Shown: positions 1 through 10,191 of the stretch, in pieces
How the letters are laid out: every line of letters begins with the position of its first letter
Position numbering within the stretch: position 1 is the first letter of the stretch
Source of the DNA: Heterostelium album PN500
Lineage: Eukaryota > Evosea > Eumycetozoa > Acytosteliales > Acytosteliaceae
Direction: 5' to 3'
NCBI RefSeq assembly: GCF_000004825.1
Contig: NW_008805086.1
Coordinates: 434,001-498,000 of the forward strand
DNA length: 64,000 nt
Translations under genes and position numbers: made by a program
Notes under the pieces: generated by a model
Told to the model about the DNA's origin: nothing
The model's input: the letters and a program-made list of their open reading frames with translations, nothing else
Database searches by the model: none

Positions 1-1547
1 TTTACTTAAAGATCAGATTAATCTTAAATTAGATGAGTTTAAATCACTTATCAAAATAATTAATACTTTAAAACATAATAATAATAATAACAATAGTAGT
101 ATTAGCAGTAATAATAGTGTTACAGATGATAGTTTAGATTATCAGATTAATGATGATAGTTTAGATTATGATAATGATAATGATAATGATAATGATAATG
201 ATAATGATAATGATAATGATAATGATAATGATAATGATAATGATAATGATAATGATAATGATACAACTATTAGATATTCTATTGAATCGATTATTAATTC
301 TGCTCTATCGATAGAATCAGTACAACAATTCATTAAACATCATGATCAAACATTGTTTGACTATCGGTACAATAACAATAATATTGTTAGTTTTATCAAA
401 GATCATACTACTAGCATCGATATTATCATCCTAAAGTTAATCAATATTCATAACAATCAATATAAACAATCAATTTCAAAGAATAATGTTATCGATAATC
501 AATCAACAACAAATAATAATATGATCATCGATAGTTACAATATCACCACAACATTAACACCGAATGATATTGATACTTATCAAAAATTTGTACGACTATC
601 AATAAGTGTGACCAACCGAAATGATATTCTCAAGACAACTAAGACCACAACAACTACCGTAGAGAGAAGAATACCACAACAAAGAACTGATCCAATAATA
701 ACATTCAAACAAGAACTATCAAAGGAACTCGTTAAAGAAAGATATCTCCAGAATCTAGTGCCAACCACCAATTCCGATGGCATTCCGATTTATATATTTA
801 AATTTTTGTTACTTGGAGATGCCTGTGTTGGAAAGGTAAATACATCCAAATATACTACCATCGATTAACTTCATTACTAATCTTTACAATATAGACACAA
901 ATGATAAATAGATTTGCACATAATGAATTCGATAGTTCACCTGGACATGGCACTAGTTTGGATTTCAAAGTGCGTATATTCATTGAAGATAAATTTACGA
1001 TTAGGCTACAACTATGGGATACCTCTGGAACATATTCATTCCACAGAATGAACAGTCTCTACTTTCCTGGTCAACTAGCCATCATTATTGTCTATGATGT
1101 CACCGATATCGTTTCGTTTGAAAGTAAGTTATAAAAATAATATTACCACTTATGGGTATCAAAAGAGTGACACTCAATTGTTTTTAATATTCATATCATC
1201 CATTAACAATATTATAAATCTATTTAGATGTAACAAGATTGTTTAACTTGATCAACGAGAGCAATGGAACGATGGCATATAAAATATTGGTTGGCAACAA
1301 ATGTGATAGTCCTAAAAGAGTGATCGACTATGAAACCGGTCATAATTTGGCGGATTCGCTTGGAATATCATTTATGGAGACATCTGCCAAAACTGGACAA
1401 GGAATTGAAGAGCTATTTATGAAGCTATACAACATCCATAAAAATATGATTTTGAACAAAGCAATACCAAATCAACAAAAAAACGATGATAATAATAATA
1501 ACAATAAACCTCAGGCAAATGGTTTATTCTCATTTTTCAAGAGATAA
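1..1547 (+). CDS. B-box / Ras-Rab-like GTPase fusion protein, copy 1 (5' end outside window)
   Basis: The frame is open from base 2. Exons are 2-835, 895-1123 and 1228-1547 (460 residues visible). The first visible residues match the coiled region of copy 2 (3226-5182), so the missing 5' part should encode a B-box zinc finger. The C-terminal third is a small GTPase: G1 GDACVGK-TQ with the intron splitting the P-loop between K and T, G3 WDTSG, G4 NKCD and G5 ETSAK. The residue after G3 is T where Ras and Rab have the catalytic Gln, so GTP hydrolysis may be slow (inference). The protein ends LFSFFKR without a Cys for prenylation, so classical lipid anchoring is unlikely. It also differs from copy 2 by an expanded Asp-Asn tract. 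The family is clear from the motifs; the cellular role is unknown. Confidence 0.85.
170..262 (+). repeat. GATAAT hexanucleotide microsatellite inside the GTPase-fusion exon
   Basis: About 15.5 units of GATAAT encode alternating Asp-Asn in frame. The equivalent tract in copy 2 (3856-3876) has 3.5 units, so copy 1 gained about 12 units (24 residues) or copy 2 lost them. The six-base unit keeps the frame whatever its number. Confidence 0.97.
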
Positions 1548-1627
1548 ATAATAATAATAAAATTTTTAATTTTAGGAAATGATCATTTTATTTAAATATA
1601 ATACAATGATTGTTGATTTTTAATGAT

Positions 1628-1908
1628 TTACAATACAGTGGCATTCACCTTAATACCCAAAATACCCAATACCGTTGCAAGGATATTCAAATCAACAAGT
1701 GATTGATTCGAGTTTGATGTTTGACCAGTTAGAGTATTGTTACTGTTGTTCAACATTATTTCATTCTTCATTGTTGTTTGATTGGCTTGGACAGATGATC
1801 CAAGTTTGGTGATTGAAGCTAAGATATCAGAATATATAGATTAGAATTTAAGTTACTTTGGAAGACCTTATATGTTTTTAATATGATTTAATTACCAATT
1901 AAAGTCAT
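1628..1908 (-). CDS. HssA-like mini-protein, copy A (67 aa, one intron)
   Basis: Exon 1 is 1908-1896 and exon 2 is 1818-1628 on the minus strand; the intron 1895-1819 starts GTAAT and ends CTTAG in phase 1. The protein begins MTLIASITKLGSS, the N-terminal signature of the dictyostelid HssA/2C/7E family, and has the usual intron after four codons. Unlike typical members it lacks a Gly/Cys-rich tail and ends in a hydrophobic stretch, DLNILATVLGILGIKV. It converges with the GTPase gene, stop codons about 80 bp apart. The family is expressed in prestalk and other developing cells in D. discoideum; the molecular role is unknown. It is too short and too split to stand out as an ORF, but three aligned copies here support the model. 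Confidence 0.75.
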
Positions 1909-2545
1909 TTTTGATAGTTTTGATTGTAAGTATTTTATATTTTTATATTTTACTTTGTTTTTGATGATATTTATTGACTAAAAAGTAAAGTATTTATAGT
2001 TTCTTATCATTTTCATTCTGCTATCATAAGAACGGTGAAATCTTGTAGAATCTTGAATCAAGATCATCAAATTATCCTAGTGTGTCAAGATATGTTGGTT
2101 AAATAATGAATGTATAGATATTCCGATATCCAACAAATGTCACATCCAATCATTTCAGTTAATTGCCTTGAATTAAATTTCAGTTGTTAAAAATGATCAT
2201 TAGATTAAATTACTTTTGATTTATTAAAATATTGGTGATCCACCATCTGATTTATAATATTAAAACATAAAGATATAACTCTGACTATATTTGTTCAACT
2301 GATAGATTAAGATTAAATTAAAAATAAGTACACTGACAAACCAAAATGTTTAAACACACACAAATCGAGTGGGTTATATAAATTTCCTTTTTAAAAATAA
2401 TTGTCATCATTTTTAGTTTCAAGAGTAATCTGTGTGTTTTGTGTATGTTGATGTGTCAGTGTGTCTGTCAATCACAATTCTATATTTTTATATCATTGTC
2501 TACTGAAATCTGGTCAATCTTTGATCATATCTGACATTTGATAAT
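1628..2545 (-). repeat. Inverted duplication, left arm (HssA-like gene A plus its upstream region)
   Basis: Read on the minus strand this segment aligns with the plus strand of about 5966-6888, over the HssA-like gene and some 630 bp of upstream DNA. Shared landmarks are the motif AACCCACTCGATTTGTGTG, a block ending TCTTGACACACTAGGATA, and the gene itself. Ends are approximate because alignment was by eye. Confidence 0.85.
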
Positions 2546-3225
2546 TTAAAAAAGCTCTACCCAATTCAAATAAAGATTAATATAACCTTGAATCTTGACA
2601 TTAAATCTCTTTTTAGAAAATTAAGATTTCAACAAAATAAATATACTCTTAGATTTTACAATTTCTAAAAAATTAATTACATTTTATTTAGTCCTTTCTA
2701 TTAATTGTCACTTATATCTATGAAATAAAAATTAATTCAATTTATCTAAAATTTATCTAAAATGACTTAATTAGTATGGAATTAATTCCACATAATATAA
2801 ATTACTATGTAAATTTATAGGATTATATTAATTTTGTTTTTCTTGATTAAAAAAAATCTTAGATCACCAAACTTTTCTTTAGTTCAATCAAATCAAACTT
2901 TCAAGAAGGAATTGATATAATCAGGATTAATTGGAAATAGTTAAATTGGACAATTCTCCAGAATCTTTTGTTAATTTGAACAAACTTGCAAATGTTTTTA
3001 GTAGCTTGTGAATAAAATGTTTGTGTTTTTATATTGAAAATCCAAAGGATAATAATAAATAAGATCTTTTTTTTAAAGATTTTCTTCTTCAAAGCATAAA
3101 CACAGTTTTTATTATTTTTTGAAATATTAATATAATTATTTTTTTCACACATTGCATTTCTTCAAAGTTTTTTCAATCCCTGCTGACATATTACACCAAC
3201 CACTTTAATTGCACACAATAAGTAA
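1909..3225. other. Intergenic: promoter side of HssA-like A and leader of the second GTPase gene
   Basis: 1909-2545 is the upstream part of the inverted repeat. 2546-3225 is AT-rich and holds no supported gene; the minus-strand ORF at 2901-3152 is low-complexity and has no counterpart in the neighbouring duplicate. Confidence 0.7.
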
Positions 3226-5182
3226 ATGGAAATAGAGTGTTCAAAACATAATAAAACACTTGAATATATTTGTTTTCAATGTAATTTGTCGTTTTGTTAC
3301 AGGTGTTCGAATGATCATCCAAAATCACATCCCAGACATACTTGTGAACATATCGATGATATCAAATTACAATTGTTAAAGACAATAGATAACTCAAAGC
3401 TCATTAATAATAATAGTAATAACAATAATAGTAGTAACAGAGATAAAACTAGTAATAGAAATGAGAATGTTCAAGAAAGTAATAATAATAATAATGTTAA
3501 TAGTACAAAAGAAACAGAAAATAACTATATACAATCACAAATTGATAATCTATGGTTAAAAATAAAAGATTCATCAAAACAATACAGGTCACTCGAAGAT
3601 AAACAACAAAAGATAAGCGATCACTTTGCAATATTACATAAATATTTGATTGAAGAGGAACTTAAATTAAAGAAACCGATTATAAATGATATCGATTTAC
3701 TTAAAGATCAGATTAATCTTAAATTAGATGAGTTTAAATCACTTATCAAAATAATTAATACTTTAAAACATAATAATAATAATAACAATAGTAGTAATAA
3801 TAGTGTTACAGATGATAGTTTAGATTATCAGATTAATGATGATAGTTTAGATTATGATAATGATAATGATAATGATACAACTATTAGATATTCTATTGAA
3901 TCGATTATTAATTCTGTTCTATTGATAGAATCAGTACAACAATTCATTAAACATCATGATCAAACATTGTTTGACTATCGGTACAATAACAATAATATTG
4001 TTAGTTTTATCAAAGATCATACTACTAGCATCGATATTATCATCCTAAAGTTAATCAATATTCATAACAATCAATATAAACAATCAATTTCAAAGAATAA
4101 TGTTATCGATAATCAATCAACAACAAATAATATGATCATCGATAATTACAATATTACCACAACATTAACACCGAATGATATTGATACTTATCTAAAATTT
4201 GTACGACTATCAATAGGTGTGACCAACCGAAATGATATTCCCAAGAAAACTAAGACCACAACAACTACCGTAGAGCGAAGAATACCTAAACAGAGAACTG
4301 ATCCAATAATAACACCCAAACAAGAACTATCAAAGGAACTCGTTAAAGAAAGATATTTCAAGAATCTAGTGCCAACCACCGATGACAATGGCATTCCGAG
4401 TTATACATTTAAATTTTTGTTACTTGGAGATTCCTGTGTTGGAAAGGTAAATACATCCAAATATACTACCATCGATTAACTTCACTATTAATCTTTACAA
4501 TATAGACACAAATGATAAATAGATTTGCAAATAATGATTTCGATAGTTCACCTGGAAATGTCACTCAATTGGATTTCACACTGCGTATATTCATTGAAGA
4601 TAAATTTACGATTAGGCTACAACTATGGGATACCTGTGGAAATAATTCATTCCACAAAATTAACATTTTCTACATTCCTGGTCAACTAGCCATCATTATT
4701 GTCTATGATGTCACAGATATCGGTTCGTTTGAAAGTAAGTTATAAAAATAATATTACCACTTATGGGTATCAAAAGAGTGACACTCAATTGTTTTTAATA
4801 TTCATATCATCCATTAACAATATTATAAATCTATTTAGATGTAACAAGATTGTTTAACATGATCAACGAGAACAATGGAACGATGGCATATAAAATATTG
4901 GTTGGCAACAAATGTGATAGTCCTAAAAGAGTGATCGACTATGAAACCGGTCATAAGTTGGCGGATTCGCTTGGAATATCATTTATAGAGACATCTGCCA
5001 AAACTGGACAAGGAATTGAAGAGCTATTTATGAAGCTATACAACATCCATAAAAATATGATTTTGAACAAAGCAATACCAAATCAACAACAAAACGATGA
5101 TAATAATAATAATAATAATAACAATAATAATAATAACAATAAACCTCAGGCAAATGGTTTATTCTCATTTTTCAAGAGATAA
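3226..5182 (+). CDS. B-box / Ras-Rab-like GTPase fusion protein, copy 2 (597 aa)
   Basis: Exons are 3226-4446, 4506-4734 and 4839-5182. Residues 5 to about 42 form a B-box-type zinc finger (C5, H8, C17, C20, C25, C28, then closely spaced His: CSKH, CFQC, CYRC, DHPKSHPRH). Asn-rich linkers and an alpha-helical, probably coiled-coil region follow. Residues from about 400 are a small GTPase: GDSCVGK-TQ, WDTCGNN, NKCD, ETSAK. The catalytic Gln after G3 is replaced by N, and there is no C-terminal Cys motif. B-box plus coiled coil is the front part of TRIM-like proteins, so this may be an oligomeric scaffold with a GTPase read-out (inference). I know no named protein with this order. Its exon 2 differs from copy 1 mainly at the switch regions. 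Confidence 0.9.
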
Positions 5183-5253
5183 ACAACCAATAATTATTTA
5201 GGAAATGATCATTTTATTTAAGTATAATACAATGATTGTTGATTTTTAATGAT

Positions 5254-5519
5254 TTACAATACAGTGGCATTCACCTTAATACCCAAAATACCCAATACAG
5301 TTGCAAGGATATTCAAATCAACAAGTGATTGATTCGAGTTTGATGTTTGACCAGTTAGAGTATTGTTACTGTTGTTCAACATTATTTCATTCTTGAATGT
5401 TGTTTGGCTGGTTTGAACTGATGATCCAAGTTTGGTGATTGAAGCTAAATAAAAAGTAATTTAAATTAATTTTATATTCAAATGATCTAATGTATAAACT
5501 ACAAACCAATTAAAGTCAT
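5254..5519 (-). CDS. HssA-like mini-protein, copy B (67 aa, one intron)
   Basis: Exon 1 is 5519-5507, the intron 5506-5445 (GTTTGT to TTTAG), and exon 2 5444-5254. The spliced product starts MTLIASITKLGSSVQTSQT, has one notable change (F for M in the 'TTMKNE' segment), and ends LGILGIKVNATVL like copies A and C. It lies convergent to the second GTPase gene exactly as copy A lies to the first, so gene pair and spacing were duplicated together. Its upstream DNA is unlike that of A and C, so its expression may differ (inference). Confidence 0.72.
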
Positions 5520-6614
5520 TTTAGATTATACTAGCAAATTTAATAATATTTGATTTGTATTCTTTTAATATTTTGAAAATAAGTTGGTCGATATTTATAG
5601 GTTTTTTCAATATCTTTTTATTTATATGAAATTTATATCAGACAAAGTACATACATTGAATCTTATAGAATTTAAATAAATCAATCACAGATCTTAATCT
5701 GGAATAATAAAGATAAGAATGGATTATTCAAATAATGTGCAAGCTGTGACCTATTAGAATAATAAATGGTGATCACCAAATCATTGAAATCTCAATCTAT
5801 TATTGAGTACTGATTATTCAAATTTAAATGACATAACTTTCCAATAATTAATATCTACAACCAAATATTACCCATATCTTAATTTTCCTTTAAGAGATGT
5901 TTTTATGATTCCAGGTTTTATTTTTCTATGTTTGAAAAGGGGATAGTGTTCTTTCATAATAAATCAGAAAATTGATATGCCATATATGATCAAAGATATT
6001 GATCAGATTTCAATAGAATGATATAAAAGTATAGAATTGTGATTGACAGACACACTGACATATCAACATACACAAAACACACAGTTTACTCTTGAAACTA
6101 AAAATGATGAAAATTATTTTTAAAAAGGAAATTTATATAACCCACTCGATTTGTGTGTGTGTTAAAATATTTTGGTTTGTCAGTGCACTTATTTTTAATT
6201 TAATCTTAATCTATCAGTTGAACAAATATAATCAGAGTCATATCTTTATGTTTTAATATTATAAATCAGATGGTGGATAACCAATATTTTAATAAATCAA
6301 AAGTAATTTAATCTGATGATCATTTTTAACAACTGAAATTTAATTCAAGGCAATTAACTGAAATGATTGGATGTGACATTTGTTGGATATCGGAATATCT
6401 ATTTATTCATTATTTAACCAACATATCTTGACACACTAGGATATTGATAATCTTGATTCAAGATTCTACAAGATTTCACCGTTCATATGATAGCAGAATG
6501 AAAATGATAAGAAACTATAAATACTTTACTTTTTAGTCAATAAATATCATCAAAAACAACATAAAAGAACTAAAATATAAAAACATTCAATATCTACAAT
6601 CAAAACTATCTAAA
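5520..6614. other. Intergenic between two divergent HssA-like genes
   Basis: 5520 to about 5965 is unique AT-rich DNA upstream of copy B. About 5966-6614 is the upstream part of the right inverted-repeat arm and so the likely promoter of copy C. No ORF or RNA gene is supported. Confidence 0.7.
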
Positions 6615-6888
6615 ATGACTTTAATTGGTAAGCTATTCTTTATTAGAATTATTCTTTTCTATTTTAATGTATTAATCTATATATTGTAATAACTAAGCAT
6701 CAATCACTAAACTCGGATCATCAGTTCAAACCAGCCAAACAACAATGAAGAATGAAATAATGTTGAACAACAGTAACAATACTCTAACTGGTCAAACATC
6801 AAACTCGAATCAATCACTTGTTGATTTGAATATCCTTGCAACTGTGTTGGGTATCTTGGGTATTAAGGTGAATGCCACTGTATTGTAA
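5966..6888 (+). repeat. Inverted duplication, right arm (HssA-like gene C plus its upstream region)
   Basis: This is the partner of 1628-2545 in the opposite orientation. About 3.4 kb separates the arms, and the second GTPase gene and HssA-like copy B sit between them. Similarity is high through the promoter-side DNA and the gene and fades just past the stop codon. Confidence 0.85.
6615..6888 (+). CDS. HssA-like mini-protein, copy C (67 aa, one intron)
   Basis: Exon 1 is 6615-6627, the intron 6628-6697 (GTAAGC to CTAAG), and exon 2 6698-6888. The product starts MTLIASITKLGSSVQTSQT and ends LGIKVNATVL. Exon 2 has the same 191-nt length in all three copies and the reading frame is conserved, which argues for function. 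Its upstream region mirrors that of copy A. See copy A for the family. Confidence 0.75.
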
Positions 6889-7330
6889 ATCATTAGATCA
6901 TGAGATACATCAACAATAACATATAATTCATTGTAAAACTAAATATCGTAAATGATCTATTTCTCCTTGTGAAAATAAAAATAAAATAAAAATCAAATAT
7001 ATATTCGTTCATTGAATTCTTAGACGAGTCTAACAAAACGTCGATTCTAATTAATTTAAGAAAAAATTCCCCAAAAAAAATTCTGAACATATGCACTTGT
7101 GTTTGGATTGAACACAAAAATTTAAAATTAAATTGTTTTTTTTAATTTAAAAAAAAAAAAAAAAAAGTAAATTAAAAATTGATCATCAAAAAACAACAAC
7201 ATTTATTTTTTTCATTATTCGTTTAATATTTCACATATATATACACATACATAATAAATTTTATATAGAACTTGACATATTATATCATTCTATACATTTT
7301 AGATATATTAAAAAGTTAAAAAAAAACAAA
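6889..7330. other. Intergenic, AT-rich
   Basis: Contains a poly-T/poly-A junction at about 7136-7165 and the probable leader of the UBX gene. No gene seen. Confidence 0.7.
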
Positions 7331-8883
7331 ATGGATAATGATGAAAAGATTATGTTATTCTTTCAACTTACAGACTCTTCAGATCCAGCTGAAGCAATAC
7401 AAATATTAGAGGTATTGATTGATCAATAATCATCATAACAAACAACAGTTGATTAATTAACAATGAAATTACATTATTATCATTCAACAATTTGAAAACT
7501 ATTGTAGCAAAACAATTGGGATTTAGATGCTAGTGTCAATCATTATCTTTTATTACATGACAATCAAGATATATCGACATCAAATAAATCAAACAACAAC
7601 AATGGTTATAATGATATATCACATGGATATAGCGGTGCCGCTGGAAGTGGAAGTGGAAGCGGTAGCACCGGTGGAATCAAAGAGGATGACTATGTCGGTT
7701 TCGACGATGAGAATGTTCGTGCACCGATTCCATCGACAATAGAGACGCTGGTCGACGGTGGAATCTACGACGATCCCTACTATCCTGCGAGTCGTGTTCG
7801 CTCGAGTGCCGCGCCGACCACCAACGTCTTTGAGGCGTTCCGTGACTTCTCGGCGGAGGGCAAATTCGGTGGTGCCAACTCGATACCCAAGCAAACACCG
7901 AAACAACAGCAGTTGGCCAAGCTTTTCGAGCCACCCTACGATATTCTCTCGTTTGGAACATTCAATCAGGTCAAGAAGTTGGCTGCCGACAGCAAGTTGG
8001 TGCTACTCGTAAACATCCAGGATATCAGCAACTTTGATTGTCAGGTACTCAATCGTGATACGTGGTCGGACAAAGGACTGAAAGGCTACATCAAAGAACA
8101 CTTTATCTTTTGGCAGATTGCACACAACAACCCGGAGGGTGTCGCCTACTGCAGTCTCTACCCGGTCTCTAAATATCCACACATCTCAATCATCGAACCA
8201 CAAACCGGAATGAAAAAGGCAACTCATGAAGGAATGATTGATTCAAATGATACATATAAATTTTGTAAGTTGGCTAACAAAAAACACTTCACTTAAATAA
8301 TAACATTTTAACTAATATTCAAATTGCTATTATTACTGTTACATTAGTACAACACTACATAATTGGACAATCAAAAGAAGTAAAGAAACCAAGAAAATAT
8401 ACTTCAGAGGAAGAGGAATTGGAATTGGCGATTCAGCGTTCGTTGGGTCAGGACCCTGCTGGTGCGCCAAAGAAGAAACAAGTGAATCTCGAAGAGGAGG
8501 AAGAAGAAGAGTCGAGTGGCGACGAAGCCAAAGCAGAGGAGGAACAGGAGGAGGAAGAGGATAGCATTGACGATGGTTTAGAAAAGTTTGAGAATCCACC
8601 ACCAGTCGTAGTTCCACCGATGACCCAACCCGATACCATCGGCACCGTTGGTGACTGTACAATTCAAATTCGTTTGCCAGGCGGTGAAATTCTCAAAGGT
8701 CAATTCGCAGCCAACGACAAGATTCAGAAACTCTACTACTTTATCTCTGTAAAGAAAGGAATCAACAATTTTGTATTATGTACCAACTTCCCAAAGAAAG
8801 AACTCTCTGGTGAAATTTTAAATAGAACTCTGGCAGAAGAAGAGTTGGCACCAAGAGCAGTTCTAATCTTGCAAGAGAAATAG
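7331..8883 (+). CDS. ubxd7: UBXD7-type p97/Cdc48 adaptor (UBA-like, UAS, UIM, UBX), 457 aa
   Basis: Exons are 7331-7411, 7508-8264 and 8348-8883. Residues 1 to about 50 are a UBA-like helix bundle (WDLDASVNHYL). A Gly/Ser linker is followed by a UAS thioredoxin-like domain from about 140 to 275 (KLVLLVNIQDISNFDCQVLNRDTW). A UIM follows (EEELELAIQRSLG), then an acidic Glu-rich stretch, and a UBX domain occupies the last 85 residues (CTIQIRLPGGEILKGQF). This order matches UBXN7/UBXD7, which links ubiquitylated substrates and cullin ligases to the p97 segregase. The family and splice sites are well supported. The substrate of this protein is unknown. Confidence 0.92.
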
Positions 8884-9104
8884 ATAGAGAGTGTGAATAA
8901 TATCATAATAATAAAAATAAAAAATAATCGAAATGTGTAAATCAATTAACAAATTATATATATTGTTTTGATTTGAATATGTATAATAAATAACTTTGGG
9001 AGGTTTAATAACTATTTACATGTAATTTTTTTAACTATTATAAATCAATGAGAAAGGGAGTGTGTAAGTGGGAGGAGGATGGGGAGGAGGAAGAAGAGGA
9101 ATTT

Positions 9105-9685
9105 TCAGGAAGAATAAGTAATAACCATTAATATGGTTGGTAATTTTGATTCCCATTTAAAAAATATACATAGAAATGGTTTATTATCAAAATTTTCATA
9201 GTGAGGTAAATCGCTATGTGGATTATGATAATTAATCTCTTTGAATAGTTTAAAGTTGAATAGTTGTTGATGTTGCTGCTTCTGCTGCTGACGATCGATG
9301 ATATTATTGGCGATAGGTTGTTGTTTACCACCAATTTTGTCTACCTTTGAATCCACCACGATATTGAGAGCAGTAGTTAGTGGTGTTGTAATTGAAACTT
9401 TGTGAAGAATCGTTAGAGTTGAATCCATCGCTGCTGCTAGAATAACCTCCACAATAATTTTCGTTTCTTGCTATATTATATTATACCGATAATAAAATTA
9501 AAAATCTATTTACTTTGCATTATTATACTTTATTTTAAAACAACACATACGTCTCATTATTTTATTTTTTTTATTTTATTTAGTTATAAATTAATTAGAT
9601 ATTTGGCGAATTTGATTAGATATATATATATTTATTTTTATTTTTTTTAATTTACAAGTTTAGGTGAGAATACAACAAAGACCAT
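9105..9685 (-). CDS. Possible small gene of uncertain structure
   Basis: One model joins 9685-9656 (starting MVFVVFSPKL) through an intron 9655-9471 (GTAAAT to TATAG) to 9470-9105, giving 131 residues with a Gln-rich stretch and no known domain. Other frames in the same segment also read like dictyostelid protein (a Gly/Tyr/Ser-rich stretch near 9390-9460 and a Ser-rich run near 9060-9100), so the true exons may differ or the locus may be broken. It is convergent with the UBX gene. I do not recognise a function. Confidence 0.28.
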
Positions 9686-10191
9686 TTTGACCAATCTTTG
9701 CGAATAAAAAGTTGTAGATTGAATTTTGTTGCGAATTTTTTGATGAATTTTTTTAAAAAAACTTGTTTAATTTTGATGTTGTGTTTGGGTCTCTCTGTTT
9801 TTTGTTACAACAAAGCCACCCACTGTTAAATTTCTCACCCAGATTTTTTATTCAAAAACCTCGCAAATCAAATAAAGTTGCACGAAACGAAAGGTCAGGT
9901 TGTTGACCTGACCCCTTTCGCGGAATCAAATTGTTGTTGTAAAATAATTATTGCTTTAAAATGACTCGTAATTAAAAACGACTTGAGTTGTTATAAATTT
10001 TAATTTTCTTTCAAAGATTATACAAACAAATCTGAATTTAATTGATAATAAATAAAATGATAAATAATCATAACAAATTTGCAAATCTAAAGATATCTAT
10101 TTTTTTTCCTGGTTAACTTTTTTTTTTTTTTTTTTTTTTTTTTGATAACACATATATAATATTTTAAATTTTATTTATTTAATTATTTAAT
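9686..10191. other. Intergenic between the uncertain small gene and the 3' end of fimbrin
   Basis: AT-rich, with a long poly-T at about 10122-10142 and a GC-rich hairpin at 9888-9920. No gene seen. Confidence 0.6.
9888..9920. other. GC-rich imperfect inverted repeat (hairpin)
   Basis: CGAAA then GGTCAGGT, a 5-nt loop TGTTG, ACCTGACC, a CC bulge and TTTCG give a 13-bp stem. It stands out from very AT-rich surroundings. It could be a protein-binding palindrome or part of a small RNA; nothing decides between these. Confidence 0.6.

Noticed and set aside
170-262. CRISPR-like reading of the regular repeat
   Set aside because: Pure hexanucleotide microsatellite without spacers, inside a eukaryotic exon.
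353-868. Apparent TTG start at 353 for the first GTPase gene
   Set aside because: The frame is open back to base 2 and matches the internal coding sequence of copy 2; the real start is outside the window.
2901-3152. 83-aa minus-strand ORF before the second GTPase gene
   Set aside because: Lys/Asn/Ile low-complexity from AT-rich DNA, no conserved start or domain.
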